Origin: Acidobacteriota bacterium
GTDB taxonomy: Bacteria; Acidobacteriota; Vicinamibacteria; Vicinamibacterales; Vicinamibacteraceae
Direction of reading: 5' to 3'
Assembly (NCBI GenBank): GCA_020845575.1
Contig: JADLFL010000035.1
Span: forward strand, 1-64,000
Length of the DNA: 64,000 nucleotides
Shown: positions 9,324 through 18,623 of the stretch, one piece after another
Position numbering within the stretch: the stretch's first letter is position 1
Layout: the number at the start of each line of letters is the position of its first letter
Made by a program: the position numbers and the translations under genes
The notes under the pieces: generated by a model
Databases searched by the model: none
What the model was told of the DNA's origin: nothing
Seen by the model: the letters and a program-made list of their open reading frames with translations, nothing else

Positions 9324-10406
9324 TCACCACTTCAACGCCGATCCCGTCTGGTACTCGGTGACGCGGGTCTCGAAGAAGTTCTTCTCCTTCTTGAGGTCCA
9401 TCGCTTCCGACATCCACGGGAACGGGTTCTCCTGCGCAGACGGGAACACGGGGGCCAGACCGAGCTGTGCGCAACGGCGGTTCGTGATCACGTGCATGTA
9501 CTGCGCGCAGAGGTCGGCGTTGAGGCCGAGCAGACCGCGCGGCATGGTGTCGCGCCCATACGCCACTTCGAGCGCGCACGCGTCGTGCAGCATGCTGCGC
9601 ACCTCGTCCTGCAGGTCCGGCGTCCACAGGTGCGGGTTCTCGACCTTGATCTGGTTGATGACGTCGATGCCGAAGTTCAGGTGCAGCGACTCGTCGCGCA
9701 GGATGTACTGGTACTGCTCCGCGATGCCCACCATCTTGTTGCGCCGGCCGAGCGAGAGGATCTGCGCAAAGCCCGTGTAGAACCACATCCCCTCGAACAC
9801 GACGTAGAACGCCACGAGGTCGCGCAGGAACGCCCTGTCGGCATCGGGCGTGCCGGTGGAGAACTGCGGATCGGACAGGTTCTGCGTGTAGCGGAGCGCC
9901 CACGACGCCTTGTCGGTGATCGAGGGCACTTCCCTGTACATGTTGAACAGCTCGCCCTCGTCGAGGCCGAGGCTCTCGCAGATGTACTGGAACGTGTGCG
10001 TGTGGATCGCTTCCTCGAACGCCTGACGCAGCAGGTACTGCCGGCACTCCGGGTTGGTGAGGTGCCTGTAGATCGCGAGCACGATGTTGTTGGCGACCAG
10101 CGACTCCGACGCCGCGAAGAATCCGAGGTTCCGCTTCACCATCCGCCGCTCATCGTCGGACAGGCCCGTGAGCGACTTCCACAGCGCGATGTCGGCCTGC
10201 ATGGACACCTCGGTCGGCATCCAGTGGTTGTTGCACGCGGAGAGATAGCGCTCCCACGCCCAGCGGTACTTGAGCGGCAGCAACTGGTTCACGTCGGCGC
10301 GGCAGTTGATCATCGCCTTGTCGTCGACGCGCGGACGCGCGCCAGAGCGATCGATTTCGCCGAGGCCCGTCGTGGTGGAAAGATGGGTTGTCGTCACGGC
10401 TGTCAC
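9324..10406 (-). CDS. nrdB: ribonucleotide reductase small subunit, class Ic-like
   Basis: R2 subunit of 360 residues that makes dNTPs together with NrdA. The six metal ligands can be placed: Glu101, Glu132, His135, Glu205, Glu239 and His242. The position of the radical tyrosine, four residues after the first ligand histidine, is Phe139 (EAIHTHTF). This is the signature of class Ic enzymes such as Chlamydia trachomatis NrdB, which use a Mn/Fe cofactor instead of a tyrosyl radical; a constant offset of 12 aligns all ligands from memory of that protein. The first ligand is Glu rather than Asp, also as in class Ic. The GTG start overlaps the nrdA stop (GTGA). Cofactor identity is inferred. Confidence 0.95.
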   Translation of the reverse strand: MTAVTTTHLSTTTGLGEIDRSGARPRVDDKAMINCRADVNQLLPLKYRWAWERYLSACNNHWMPTEVSMQADIALWKSLTGLSDDERRMVKRNLGFFAASESLVANNIVLAIYRHLTNPECRQYLLRQAFEEAIHTHTFQYICESLGLDEGELFNMYREVPSITDKASWALRYTQNLSDPQFSTGTPDADRAFLRDLVAFYVVFEGMWFYTGFAQILSLGRRNKMVGIAEQYQYILRDESLHLNFGIDVINQIKVENPHLWTPDLQDEVRSMLHDACALEVAYGRDTMPRGLLGLNADLCAQYMHVITNRRCAQLGLAPVFPSAQENPFPWMSEAMDLKKEKNFFETRVTEYQTGSALKW

Positions 10407-13216
10407 TGGCAGGCCTCGCAATCGGGGTTGTCGATCGCGCAGGCGCTCACGACGCCCGCAGATGGTGCGGCTACGGCGTTCAGACGCGCGTCTGGCCCCT
10501 TCAGCGTGCTCCGCTCGACGTGCGTCGCCGCACGCGATCGCAGGTAGTAGGTGGTCTTGAGGCCGCTGCGCCACGCGAGGCGGTACATCGCGTCGAGCTT
10601 CGGACCATCGGGGCGATCGACGTAGAGGTTCAGCGACTGCGCCTGGTCGATCCACTTCTGCCGACGCGCCGCGGCGGCGATGAGCCACGCGGGATCGATC
10701 TCGAACGCCGTGGCGTAGAGCGCTCGCAGGTCGGCCGGAATCCGGTCGATGGCTTCGAGGCTGCCGTCGTAGTACTTCAGGTCGTTCACCATCACCTCGT
10801 CCCACAACCCGGCGGCCTTCAGGTCTTCCACCAGGTACGGATTGACGACGGTGAAGTTGCCGGACATGTTGGCCTTCACGTAGAGGTTCTGGAACGTCGG
10901 CTCGATCGACTGGCTCACGCCGCAGATGTTGGCAATGGTTGCCGTCGGCGCGATCGCCATCACGTTGGAGTTGCGCATGCCGACGTCCATGACGCGCGCG
11001 CGCAGCGGCGCCCAGTCGAGACGGCTCGTCGTGTCGACGGCGATGTCCTCGCCCCGCGCCTCACCCAGGATCGCGATCGAATCGCACGGCAGGACGCCGC
11101 GACTCCAGAGCGAGCCCTCGAACGTTTCGTACCGGCCGCGTTCGGCCGCGAGATGCGTCGACGCCTCGATCGCGTGGTACGCCACGTGTTCCATGCTCGC
11201 GTCGGCGAACGTGATGGCATCGTCTGACGCATACGGCACGCGCATGCGGTGCAGCGCGTCCTGGAATCCCATCACGCCGAGGCCCACCGGACGATGCCGC
11301 CGGTTCGAGCGGCGCGCCTGAGGAATCGTGTAGTAGTTGATGTCGATCACGTTGTCGAGCATGCGGACGGCCGTGTGCACGGTGCGGCGCAGTCTGGCGG
11401 TGTCCAGCCCGCCTGACGTCACGTGCGCGGCGAGATTGATCGACCCGAGGTTGCACACGGCGACCTCATCGTCGGTCGTGTTGAGCGTGATTTCGGTACA
11501 CAGGTTCGAGGAGTGCACGACGCCGTCGTGCTGCTGCGGAGAGCGCGCGTTGCACGCGTCCTTGAACGTGATCCACGGATGTCCCGTCTCGAACAGCATC
11601 GTCAGCATCCGGCGCCAGAGATCGACGGCGCGCACGCGCCTGCACACGCGCACCTCGCCGCGGTCGACGGCGGCTTCCGCCTGTGCGTACGCATCGGCGA
11701 ACGCCTGGCCCCACGCGTCGTGCAGCGACGGCCACTCGTCGGGCGACAGCAGCGTCCAGTGGGCGTCGGCCTCCACGCGCTGCATGAAGAGATCGGGAAT
11801 CCACAGCGCCGTGTGCATGTCATGCGTGCGGCGGCGCTCGTCGCCAGTGTTCTTGCGCAGTTCGAGGAATTCCTCGACGTCGATGTGCCACGGCTCGAGA
11901 TACGCGCATACCGCACCGGCGCGCTTGCCGCCCTGGTTCACGGCAATCGCCGTATCGTTGGCCACCTTCAGGAAGGGCACGATGCCCTGCGAGTCGCCGT
12001 TGGTGCCCTTGATGCGGGCGCCGAGGCCGCGTACGCGCGTCCAGTCGTTGCCGAGCCCGCCCGCGTACTTGGAGAGCAGCGCGTTGTCGCGCAGCGCGCT
12101 GAAGATGCCATCGAGATCGTCGGGCACCGTCGTGAGGAAGCACGACGAGAGCTGCGGCCGGCGCGTGCCCGCGTTGAAGAGCGTGGGCGTCGAGCACATG
12201 AAGTCGAACGACGAGAGCAGGTCGTAGAACTCGATCGCGCGCGCGTCCCTGTCGTCTTCTCGCAGCGCAAGCCCCATCGCCACGCGCATGAAGAACGCCT
12301 GCGGCAGCTCGAAGCGCACGCCGTCGCTGTGCAGCACGTAGCGGTCGTGCAGCGTCTGGAGGCCGAGGAACTGGAACTGCCTGTCGCGTGACGGATCGAG
12401 CGCCGACGCGAGCCGCGGCAGATCGAAGGTCGCGAGCGCGGGATCGAGCAGGTCCAGTGCGATGCCCCGTTCGACGAACGCCGGGAAATAGCGCGCGTAC
12501 GCGTCGGCGTCCATCACGGCGGGAACGTCGCCGAGCACGAAGCGGACCGCGTCGCGGGTGAAGTCGTCGAGCAGCAGTCGCGCCGCCACGTACGCATATG
12601 CCGGATCGACGTCGATGAGGACGCGCGCCGCCATGATCGTCGCGAGTTGCAACTCGTGTTCCGCGATGCCGTCGTAGATGTTCCGCCGGGCGTCGGCCAA
12701 GAGGCGATCCACCGAGACGCCCGTCAGGCCGTCGCACGCACGGGCGATCTGCGTGCGCCACGCGTCGACGTCGAGCGGCGCCTGCGTGCCATCGGCGAGA
12801 CGCACGTGCAGGACGGGCGCCGGCGCCGGCGTCGGCTGTTCCGCGCGACGCGCCTCCGCGCGCGCCTCGCGATAGAGCACGTATGCACGCGCGACCTTGC
12901 GGTGCTCGGCACGCATCAACGCGAGCTCGACCTGGTCCTGGACGTCCTCGATGTGCAGCGCACGCGACTTGCCGGCGCGGCGGGTGAGCGCGTCACAAAC
13001 GGAGGCCGTCAGCGTCTCGAGGATTTCGTGCAGGCGCGGCGATCCCGTAGCGCCTGGACCTTCGACAGCGAGAAAGGCTTTGGCGATGGCCGCCCGGATC
13101 TTGCCGGGATCCCACTCGGCGACGGCGCCGGACCGCTTGATGACGCGCAGCGTGCCCGGAGGCGGCGGCGATGGGGGTGTGAGGGAATCGTGTGCAGCGA
13201 CGAGCGTAGCGGACAT
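10403..13216 (-). CDS. nrdA: ribonucleotide reductase large subunit
   Basis: Catalytic R1 subunit of 937 residues that reduces ribonucleotides to deoxyribonucleotides. An N-terminal ATP-cone (about 25-115, [19 protein letters not shown]) gives allosteric overall-activity control. The barrel contains the active-site cysteines in SSCFL, NLCTEI and [10 protein letters not shown]. The C-terminus ends with a mobile redox pair (DCEACQ). The start at 13216 has AGGAGG nine bases upstream; a GTG 16 codons earlier has no ribosome site. It is followed by nrdB with a four-base overlap. The leader contains a cobalamin riboswitch and a probable NrdR operator, so expression should respond to both B12 and dNTP status. 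Confidence 0.96.
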   Translation of the reverse strand: MSATLVAAHDSLTPPSPPPPGTLRVIKRSGAVAEWDPGKIRAAIAKAFLAVEGPGATGSPRLHEILETLTASVCDALTRRAGKSRALHIEDVQDQVELALMRAEHRKVARAYVLYREARAEARRAEQPTPAPAPVLHVRLADGTQAPLDVDAWRTQIARACDGLTGVSVDRLLADARRNIYDGIAEHELQLATIMAARVLIDVDPAYAYVAARLLLDDFTRDAVRFVLGDVPAVMDADAYARYFPAFVERGIALDLLDPALATFDLPRLASALDPSRDRQFQFLGLQTLHDRYVLHSDGVRFELPQAFFMRVAMGLALREDDRDARAIEFYDLLSSFDFMCSTPTLFNAGTRRPQLSSCFLTTVPDDLDGIFSALRDNALLSKYAGGLGNDWTRVRGLGARIKGTNGDSQGIVPFLKVANDTAIAVNQGGKRAGAVCAYLEPWHIDVEEFLELRKNTGDERRRTHDMHTALWIPDLFMQRVEADAHWTLLSPDEWPSLHDAWGQAFADAYAQAEAAVDRGEVRVCRRVRAVDLWRRMLTMLFETGHPWITFKDACNARSPQQHDGVVHSSNLCTEITLNTTDDEVAVCNLGSINLAAHVTSGGLDTARLRRTVHTAVRMLDNVIDINYYTIPQARRSNRRHRPVGLGVMGFQDALHRMRVPYASDDAITFADASMEHVAYHAIEASTHLAAERGRYETFEGSLWSRGVLPCDSIAILGEARGEDIAVDTTSRLDWAPLRARVMDVGMRNSNVMAIAPTATIANICGVSQSIEPTFQNLYVKANMSGNFTVVNPYLVEDLKAAGLWDEVMVNDLKYYDGSLEAIDRIPADLRALYATAFEIDPAWLIAAAARRQKWIDQAQSLNLYVDRPDGPKLDAMYRLAWRSGLKTTYYLRSRAATHVERSTLKGPDARLNAVAAPSAGVVSACAIDNPDCEACQ

Positions 13217-13329
13217 CCGGGCCTGCCTCCTGGTCCCGATACGGAGACGACAGGAGGACGCCACGACACGGTTCCGGTGAGTGCCCGGACACGTCGCACA
13301 GCGGCCTCGGGGATCCCCGCCCGAGAAAC

Positions 13330-13510
13330 GTGAACGCCCACGGCAGGTCTCCTGGCTTGCGGGTCGTCGCCACGCCGCCTGGCCTTCCCGGTGCTCATGG
13401 CACCAGTGGCACTCGCACGCGCGGATGGCTCGCCGCTCACAGTTGCGGAGTCAGCTCCGGCCTTGCCGCCCGCAGGCAGCGCACCGGATTCCCTCTTTCG
13501 CCCGATCTGA
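13330..13510 (-). promoter_or_regulatory. cobalamin (B12) riboswitch upstream of nrdAB
   Basis: Read on the minus strand, the leader contains the conserved riboswitch blocks in order. GAATCCGGTGCG is followed by CCGGAGCTGACTCCGCAACTGT, then GCCACTGG, the GGGAAGGCCAGG segment, and the B12 box AGCCAGGAGACCTGCC (13342-13357), which matches the consensus exactly. The element ends about 115 bases before the nrdA start. Known cobalamin riboswitches in front of class I reductases shut the gene off when B12 is plentiful and a B12-dependent class II enzyme can work. A class II gene is not in this window. The outer boundaries are approximate. Confidence 0.93.
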
Positions 13511-13527
13511 TCGATCGGCGACCGTGA

Positions 13528-13564
13528 ACGCAATATCTAGTAGCAGAAGCGGGGTGGATGTCAA
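13528..13564 (-). promoter_or_regulatory. nrdAB promoter with candidate NrdR box
   Basis: On the minus strand a perfect -35 TTGACA (13564-13559) is followed after 16-19 bases by TACTAG or TAGATA. This -10 region lies within CTACTAGATATTGCGT (13543-13528), which matches 12 of 16 positions of the NrdR box pattern ACACTATATATTGTGT. NrdR represses RNR genes by covering the promoter. A second box about 31 bases away, usual for NrdR, is not clear. The riboswitch begins just downstream, so the transcript would carry it. Confidence 0.55.
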
Positions 13565-13670
13565 CATCTGGACATTGTCAAAGGCGAATGACGAATGCTG
13601 AATGAAGAATGTCGGGACGGCATGTGGCGGCAAGTCGGGTTCTGAATGCCGACCCTACCTTGCCCGATCC

Positions 13671-13705
13671 GGCATTCGGCATTCGGCATTCGGCATTCGG
13701 CATTC
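13671..13705. repeat. heptamer tandem repeat, 5 x GGCATTC
   Basis: Five perfect copies of GGCATTC lie immediately past the stop of the small lipoprotein gene. Degenerate relatives (GAATGAC, GAATGCT, GAATGAA) extend upstream between 13584 and 13650. It belongs to a family of 7-bp arrays found in several spacers of this window. Confidence 0.95.
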
Positions 13706-13707
13706 CC

Positions 13708-14064
13708 CTACCGGTCTCTGTAGATGCGCAGGGCGACCTTGGTGGGGTCGGCGGGGTCTATGGCGACCGGGAGGACAGCGCCGGGCTGGATTTGCGGGAT
13801 GTCGAGACGGCCGATGCGGCCGCGGGTCTCGACTTCGTAGGGCTCGCCCGACACGGGCCGCACCTCGAGCCGGAACGCGACGATGGGGTCGTCGTTGAGC
13901 GTCATGCCCGTGTCGCGAATCTCGAGAACGAGGGCTTCCGCCGTCTGCCCGACGCGCCTGATGCGCTTGGCTTCGCCTTCGCCCGAGAGTTTGTCGACGA
14001 GGGTGCATCCCGAGAGCGATGCGCACACTACGAGCCCCACGAGCAGTCCACGTACGCCGTTCAC
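13708..14064 (-). CDS. small lipoprotein with DUF3592-like domain
   Basis: Protein of 118 residues with a lipoprotein signal (GLLVGLVVCASLSGC, lipobox LSGC). The mature part (TAEALVLEIRDTGMTLNDDP, then a segment ending IDPADPTKVALRIY) looks like a DUF3592-type beta domain, a family of unknown function often found in envelope proteins. The start is a GTG at 14064; an ATG further up would make the protein translate through the heptamer array at 14104-14163, which is unlikely. No clear Shine-Dalgarno is seen. It is divergent from the SGNH hydrolase gene. Confidence 0.7.
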   Translation of the reverse strand: MNGVRGLLVGLVVCASLSGCTLVDKLSGEGEAKRIRRVGQTAEALVLEIRDTGMTLNDDPIVAFRLEVRPVSGEPYEVETRGRIGRLDIPQIQPGAVLPVAIDPADPTKVALRIYRDR

Positions 14065-14103
14065 ATGAGGATCAACGCCGATGCCGCGGCGGACGCACGA
14101 TAT

Positions 14104-14163
14104 CCGGCAACCGGCAACCGGCAACCGGCAACCGGCAACCGGCAACCGGCAACCGGCAACCGG
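14104..14163. repeat. heptamer tandem repeat, 8 x CCGGCAA
   Basis: Eight uninterrupted copies of CCGGCAA plus a partial unit (CCGG) lie in the divergent spacer between the small lipoprotein gene and the SGNH hydrolase gene. A separate 15-bp direct repeat (CGACATCGCGGCATT) follows at about 14207-14236. The same unit in reverse orientation occurs at 29743 and 45562. Confidence 0.97.
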
Positions 14164-14235
14164 GACTGACTGCCGGATGAATCCGGCAGCTCATATGGAG
14201 GACCCGACATCGCGGCATTCCCGACATCGCGGCAT

Positions 14236-14246
14236 TACCATCCCCC
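14236..14246 (+). promoter_or_regulatory. leaderless -10 promoter of SGNH hydrolase
   Basis: TACCAT is followed by five C residues and then the ATG start. This spacing puts the transcription start at or within a base or two of the start codon, and no Shine-Dalgarno is present. Confidence 0.5.
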
Positions 14247-15353
14247 ATGGCCATTCGACTCTGCCTGTTGCTCCTGACCCTGATGCCGCTCGCCGTCGGT
14301 GCGCAGCCGGCCGCCGACGCGCCGCAGCCGGTGCGGTGGCACGCCGTGACGCAGGATCTGCTCGACGGGCAGGGCTGGCGCGAGACGGCGCGGCCCTTCG
14401 ACAGGCTGCCCGCGCGGGCCGAGGGTGTGGTCAGGCAGCCGGTGTGGGACCTGTCGAGACACTCCGCGGGGCTGAGCCTGCGCTTCACGAGCGACGCCAC
14501 GCGCATCCGCATCAGGTGGACCGTCACGCTCGATCGACTCGCGCTGCCGCACATGCCGGCCACCGGCGTGAGCGGCCTCGACGTGTACGCGAAAGATGGC
14601 GGGGCGTGGCGATTCGTGGGAGGCGCGCGGCCCACGCAGTCGCCGACCAACGACGCGGAGGTCATCACGGGCATGGCGGCCGTGTCTCGCGAGTTCCTCG
14701 TCTACCTGCCGCTGTACAACGGCGTGTCGCAGCTCGAGATCGGCGTGCCCGAGGAGGCCGCCTTCCGCTTCGAGCCGCGCGCCTCGTCCCGCCCGCTCGT
14801 CGTCTATGGCACGTCGATCACGCAGGGCTGCTGCGCCAGCCGGCCCGGCATGGTGTACACCGCGATCCTCGGCAGACGGCTCGGCGTCCCGGTGATCAAC
14901 CTGGGATTCTCCGGCAACGGCAAGGCGGAGCCCGAGATGGCGCGCCTGCTCACCGAACTCGATCCGGCGGTGTACGTGCTGGACTCGCTCCCCAACATGA
15001 CGCCCGAGCAGGTCGTCGAGCGCATGCCGGCGCTCATCGAGACGATCCGCGCCGCGAGGCCGCACACGCCCATCGTGCTCGTCGAGCACCTGCTCTATCC
15101 GAACAGCCGCTTCCGCCCGCAGAAGGCCGCCGACATCGCCTCGTCCAATGCATCGCTCAGGCGCATCCACGACGCGCGACGCAAGGCCGGTGACAGGTTC
15201 ATCACCGTCGTGTCGAGCGCAACGCTGCTCGGCACCGACGGCGACGGCACCGTGGACGACAGCCATCCGACTGAACTCGGCTTCGAGCGCATGGCCGACG
15301 GCCTGGAGCCCCACCTGCGGCGCGTGCTGCCACGGGAGCCGCGCGCACGTTGA
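14247..15353 (+). CDS. secreted SGNH/GDSL-type hydrolase
   Basis: Esterase-like protein of 368 residues with a signal peptide (MAIRLCLLLLTLMPLAVGAQ). An N-terminal beta-sandwich (about 30-175) precedes the SGNH domain, the two-domain layout of carbohydrate acetyl-esterases and their relatives. The catalytic Ser lies in the GTSIT motif near residue 189, the Gly and Asn blocks in NLGFSGNG and LDSLPNMTPEQ, and the Asp-His pair in DDSHPTELG near 339. It probably deacylates a sugar or polysaccharide outside the cytoplasm; the substrate is inferred only from the fold. It converges with the efflux operon. Confidence 0.88.
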   Translation: MAIRLCLLLLTLMPLAVGAQPAADAPQPVRWHAVTQDLLDGQGWRETARPFDRLPARAEGVVRQPVWDLSRHSAGLSLRFTSDATRIRIRWTVTLDRLALPHMPATGVSGLDVYAKDGGAWRFVGGARPTQSPTNDAEVITGMAAVSREFLVYLPLYNGVSQLEIGVPEEAAFRFEPRASSRPLVVYGTSITQGCCASRPGMVYTAILGRRLGVPVINLGFSGNGKAEPEMARLLTELDPAVYVLDSLPNMTPEQVVERMPALIETIRAARPHTPIVLVEHLLYPNSRFRPQKAADIASSNASLRRIHDARRKAGDRFITVVSSATLLGTDGDGTVDDSHPTELGFERMADGLEPHLRRVLPREPRAR

Positions 15354-15361
15354 CGCTGGGG

Positions 15362-16570
15362 CTACTCGTGGCGGAGGGCCTCGATGGGATCGAGCTGCGC
15401 CGCGCGCCTGGCCGGCAGGTAGCCGAACAGCACACCCAGGCCCGCCGAGAACGCAAAGGCGATCACGTTGATGCGCGTGTCGAACACGAACGGCACCATC
15501 ATCGCGCCCGACAGCACGATTGACGCGATGGTGGCCAGCGCCAGACCGATGACGCCGCCGAGCGACGACAGCGTCACCGCCTCGATGAGGAACTGCGACA
15601 GCACTTCCCGCTCGAGGGCCCCGATCGCCAGGCGCGTGCCGATCTCGCGCGTGCGCTCGGTGACCGACACGAGCATGATGTTCATGATGCCGATGCCGCC
15701 CACCAGCAGGCTCACGCCGGCCACGGCGCCGAGCAGCATCGTGAGCAACCTGGTCGTTCCCGTCATCGTCTGGGCGATTTCGCGCGTGTCGAGCACGTTG
15801 AAGTCGTCGTTCTCGCCCGCCGTGATCCGCCGCCGTTCGCGCATCAGTTCTTCGATCGAGGCCTTGACGCGATCGGTGGACGCACCGTCGCGCGCGGCGA
15901 CGGTCAGTTGGCTCACGTTCTGGTTGCCTGTCACGCGACGCTGGAGCGTCCGCAGCGGGATCACCACCGTGTCGTCCTGGTCGCGCCCCATCGACGCCTG
16001 GCCCTTCGAGGCCAGCAGCCCGATGACGTCGCACGTGAACTGCTTCACGCGGATGACGCTGCCGACGGGATTGGCGGCGCCGAACAGCTTGTTCCGCACC
16101 GTCTCGCCGATGACGCACACGGCTGCCCCCGATCGCTCCTCGGCTTCGGAGAAGACACGGCCTGACGCGATCGTCCAGTTGGCGGCGGTGAAGTAGCCGG
16201 ACGTGGTGCCTGTCACCGACGTCGTCCAGTTGCGCGCCATGGCCACGACCGTCGTCGACTGGCTCGCGCTCGGCGCAACCGCACGCAGGCCGCTGACCTG
16301 ATCCTCGATCGCCCTGGCGTCGGCGACCTTGAAGAGGGGCGCTGACGACCCGGCCGATCCCGGCCCGCCTCGCTGCCCAGGCATCACGATGAGCAGGTTG
16401 CTCCCCAGGCTCGCGATCTGCGCGGAGACCGACTGCGTGGTGCCGTTGCCGAGCGTCACCATCGTGACCACCGCCGTCACGCCGATCCCGTGGCCGAGCA
16501 TGGTGAGGACCGACCGCAACTTGGTGCGGGCGAGTCCGCGCAGGGCGAGCAGGATCGTGTTGAGCAGCAT
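15362..16570 (-). CDS. MacB-type ABC transporter permease
   Basis: Permease of 402 residues from the MacB/FtsX class. One N-terminal transmembrane helix near 20-45 is followed by a periplasmic MacB_PCD domain (about 50-235) and three C-terminal helices, with the conserved GGIGIMNIMLVSVTERTREIG segment between helices two and three. The start overlaps the ATPase stop by one base. It is the last gene of a six-gene minus-strand group (response regulator, histidine kinase, TolC-like, MacA-like, ATPase, permease). MacB transporters use ATP in the cytoplasm to drive export of toxins or peptides from the periplasm through a TolC channel. Confidence 0.9.
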   Translation of the reverse strand: MLLNTILLALRGLARTKLRSVLTMLGHGIGVTAVVTMVTLGNGTTQSVSAQIASLGSNLLIVMPGQRGGPGSAGSSAPLFKVADARAIEDQVSGLRAVAPSASQSTTVVAMARNWTTSVTGTTSGYFTAANWTIASGRVFSEAEERSGAAVCVIGETVRNKLFGAANPVGSVIRVKQFTCDVIGLLASKGQASMGRDQDDTVVIPLRTLQRRVTGNQNVSQLTVAARDGASTDRVKASIEELMRERRRITAGENDDFNVLDTREIAQTMTGTTRLLTMLLGAVAGVSLLVGGIGIMNIMLVSVTERTREIGTRLAIGALEREVLSQFLIEAVTLSSLGGVIGLALATIASIVLSGAMMVPFVFDTRINVIAFAFSAGLGVLFGYLPARRAAQLDPIEALRHE

Positions 16571-17343
16571 CAGTGCACCGGCTCCTTCCGTGTGTCGCGA
16601 TCGATGAGGCCGTCAACGAAGTGGATCGTGCGGTCGGCATGCGCGGCGATGTCCGGCTCGTGCGTGACCATCAGCACCGTGATCCCGCGACCGCGATTGA
16701 GCGACGTGATCAGATCCATGATTTCGCGGCTGCGCTGCGTGTCGAGGTTGCCCGTCGGCTCATCGGCCAGCAGCACGTCGGGGTCGGTGACGAGCGCGCG
16801 CGCGATCGCCACGCGCTGCTGCTGGCCACCGGACAGTTCACCCGGCGTGTGCGTCGCCCACCGCGTGAGGCCCACGAGTTCGAGCGCCTCCATGGCGCGC
16901 CGGTTGCGTTCGCGGCTGCCGACGCCGCGATACAGCATCGGCAGTTCCACGTTCTCGAGCGCCGTGGTGCGCGCCAGCAGATTGAAGCCCTGGAACACGA
17001 ATCCGAAGCAGTGCCGGCGCAACAGCGCCCGCTGGTTGCGCGACAGGCGGTCCACCTGCACGTCACGGAAGCGGTAGTGCCCGGACGAGGGTGTGTCGAG
17101 GCAGCCGAGGACGTTCATCATCGTGGACTTGCCCGATCCGCTGGGCCCGGTGATCGCGACGAACTCGCCCCGGCGGATGGAGAAGCTGACACCGCGCAAC
17201 GCCTGGAACGCCGACGACCCTTCGCCATAGGTCTTGGTGACGTCGGCGATGTCGATGATGACGTCGCGTGGCTCGATGACAGGGGCCGGCGATGGCGCAG
17301 CTGCCGCAGGCGCCATCGACTCGCGTTCGAGCGTGAGGGTCAT
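16570..17343 (-). CDS. MacB-type ABC transporter ATP-binding protein
   Basis: ATPase of 257 residues. Walker A is GPSGSGKST (66-74), the signature is LSGGQQQRVAIARAL, Walker B is LLADEPTGNLD, and the H-loop follows in VTHEPDIAAHAD. An N-terminal extension of about 25 Pro/Ala-rich residues precedes the domain. It overlaps the adaptor gene by four bases (ATGA) and the permease gene by one, so the three parts are made as a unit. In classical MacB the ATPase and permease are fused; here they are split, as in many LolD-like systems. Confidence 0.93.
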   Translation of the reverse strand: MTLTLERESMAPAAAAPSPAPVIEPRDVIIDIADVTKTYGEGSSAFQALRGVSFSIRRGEFVAITGPSGSGKSTMMNVLGCLDTPSSGHYRFRDVQVDRLSRNQRALLRRHCFGFVFQGFNLLARTTALENVELPMLYRGVGSRERNRRAMEALELVGLTRWATHTPGELSGGQQQRVAIARALVTDPDVLLADEPTGNLDTQRSREIMDLITSLNRGRGITVLMVTHEPDIAAHADRTIHFVDGLIDRDTRKEPVH

Positions 17344-18623
17344 GACTGCGTCCCCGCGACGTATTCGGTGATCACCTGATCTCCATCCGCCAGTTCGCCA
17401 GACGTGACTGCCGTGTGGCGCCCATCGCTCTGCCCGACGGTAACCGACACGCTCACCGCCTGTCCGTCGCGCAGCACCCAGAGCGCGCGCGAGCCGTCAG
17501 TGGGCGTCGCCTCCGTCTGTCGCGGCGTCTGCTGCGGGGGACGAGGCATGATGCTGAATCCACGACTCGCCGCGGCCGTGGCTGGCGGCGTGAAGCGCAG
17601 GGCGGCGTTGGGCCCGAGCAGCGCGTTCTCGACGGATGCCGTGGCGATGTCCGCCGATGCCGTCATGCCGGGTCTGAGGCTGAGATCGTCGTTCTCGACC
17701 ACCAGCACCGTCGCATACGACACGACGTCGGTGGTCGTCGTGGCGCCGTAGGCCACGCGCGTCACGGTGGCCGTGTACGTGCGGTCCGGATACGCGTCGA
17801 CGCTGAACGTCGCCGCCTGACCATCGGCCACGCGGCCGACATCCGCCTCGTCCACGTCCACCTCGAGCTCCATCTTGCGGAGGTCCTCGGCAATGGTGAA
17901 CAGCGTGGCCACCTGGAGCGATGCCGCCACGGTCTGTCCGGGTTCGACCGATCGCTTCAGCACGACGCCGTTGATGGGCGACCGGATCGACGCCTTCGAA
18001 AGATTGATCTGATCGGAACTCAACGCCGCCCTGGCCTCGGTGACGGTCGCCGCCGTACTGGCACGGTCGGCCTCGGCTCGCGCGAGCGTGGCTTCCGCGC
18101 TCTCCATCTCGGCCTTCGACGGTACCCTGCCGCCCGACAGTCGCGAGACTTCGCGAAAGCGGTCGAGTGCGGCGGAGGCTTCCTTCACCGTGGCCTCCGA
18201 CTGCGCCAGGCGTGCCTGCGCCGACGCCAGCGTCGCCTGCGATCGCGTGATCTGGTCGCGCAGGCGCTCGGTGTCGAGCCGGGCCAGTTCCTGTCCCTTC
18301 TTCACCGTCTGGTTGTCGTCGACGAACACCGACTCGACCAGGCCTGACAGCTCGCTGCCCACCTCGACGGTATTGGTCGGCTGCAGGTTACCTGTCGCGG
18401 CCACCTTCACGTCGAGACGGCCGCGCGTGGCTGCTTCGGTGACGTATCGGGTGGATGCCGCCGCCGCGGCTGCCTGCTGTGCGCGACTCTGCCAGATCCA
18501 CACGCCACCGCCGACGAGGCACGCGACGACGACCCAGGTGACGAGGCGCGTCAGGCGACGCGATCCGGTGTCGTTGGCGAGAATGGCCGAAAGGTCGGCC
18601 CGGGACTGTGTCGTCGTCTTCAT
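17340..18623 (-). CDS. MacA-like periplasmic adaptor (membrane fusion protein)
   Basis: HlyD/RND-type adaptor of 427 residues. A single N-terminal membrane helix (about 25-47) is followed by a lipoyl half-motif, a long coiled-coil hairpin (about 110-215, rich in Ala, Glu, Arg and Ser) and the beta-barrel with the conserved SPINGVVLKRSVEPGQTV segment. It links the inner-membrane transporter to the TolC-like channel. It overlaps the ATPase gene and the outer-membrane gene by four bases each. Confidence 0.92.
   Translation of the reverse strand: MKTTTQSRADLSAILANDTGSRRLTRLVTWVVVACLVGGGVWIWQSRAQQAAAAAASTRYVTEAATRGRLDVKVAATGNLQPTNTVEVGSELSGLVESVFVDDNQTVKKGQELARLDTERLRDQITRSQATLASAQARLAQSEATVKEASAALDRFREVSRLSGGRVPSKAEMESAEATLARAEADRASTAATVTEARAALSSDQINLSKASIRSPINGVVLKRSVEPGQTVAASLQVATLFTIAEDLRKMELEVDVDEADVGRVADGQAATFSVDAYPDRTYTATVTRVAYGATTTTDVVSYATVLVVENDDLSLRPGMTASADIATASVENALLGPNAALRFTPPATAAASRGFSIMPRPPQQTPRQTEATPTDGSRALWVLRDGQAVSVSVTVGQSDGRHTAVTSGELADGDQVITEYVAGTQS

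Noticed and set aside
14235-16640. 801-residue open frame opposite or out of frame with the esterase and permease genes
   Set aside because: It is very Arg/His-rich with no domain and covers well-supported genes; typical GC-rich shadow frame. The same applies to other long frames such as 1742-2653, 28702-30765 and 30880-32688.
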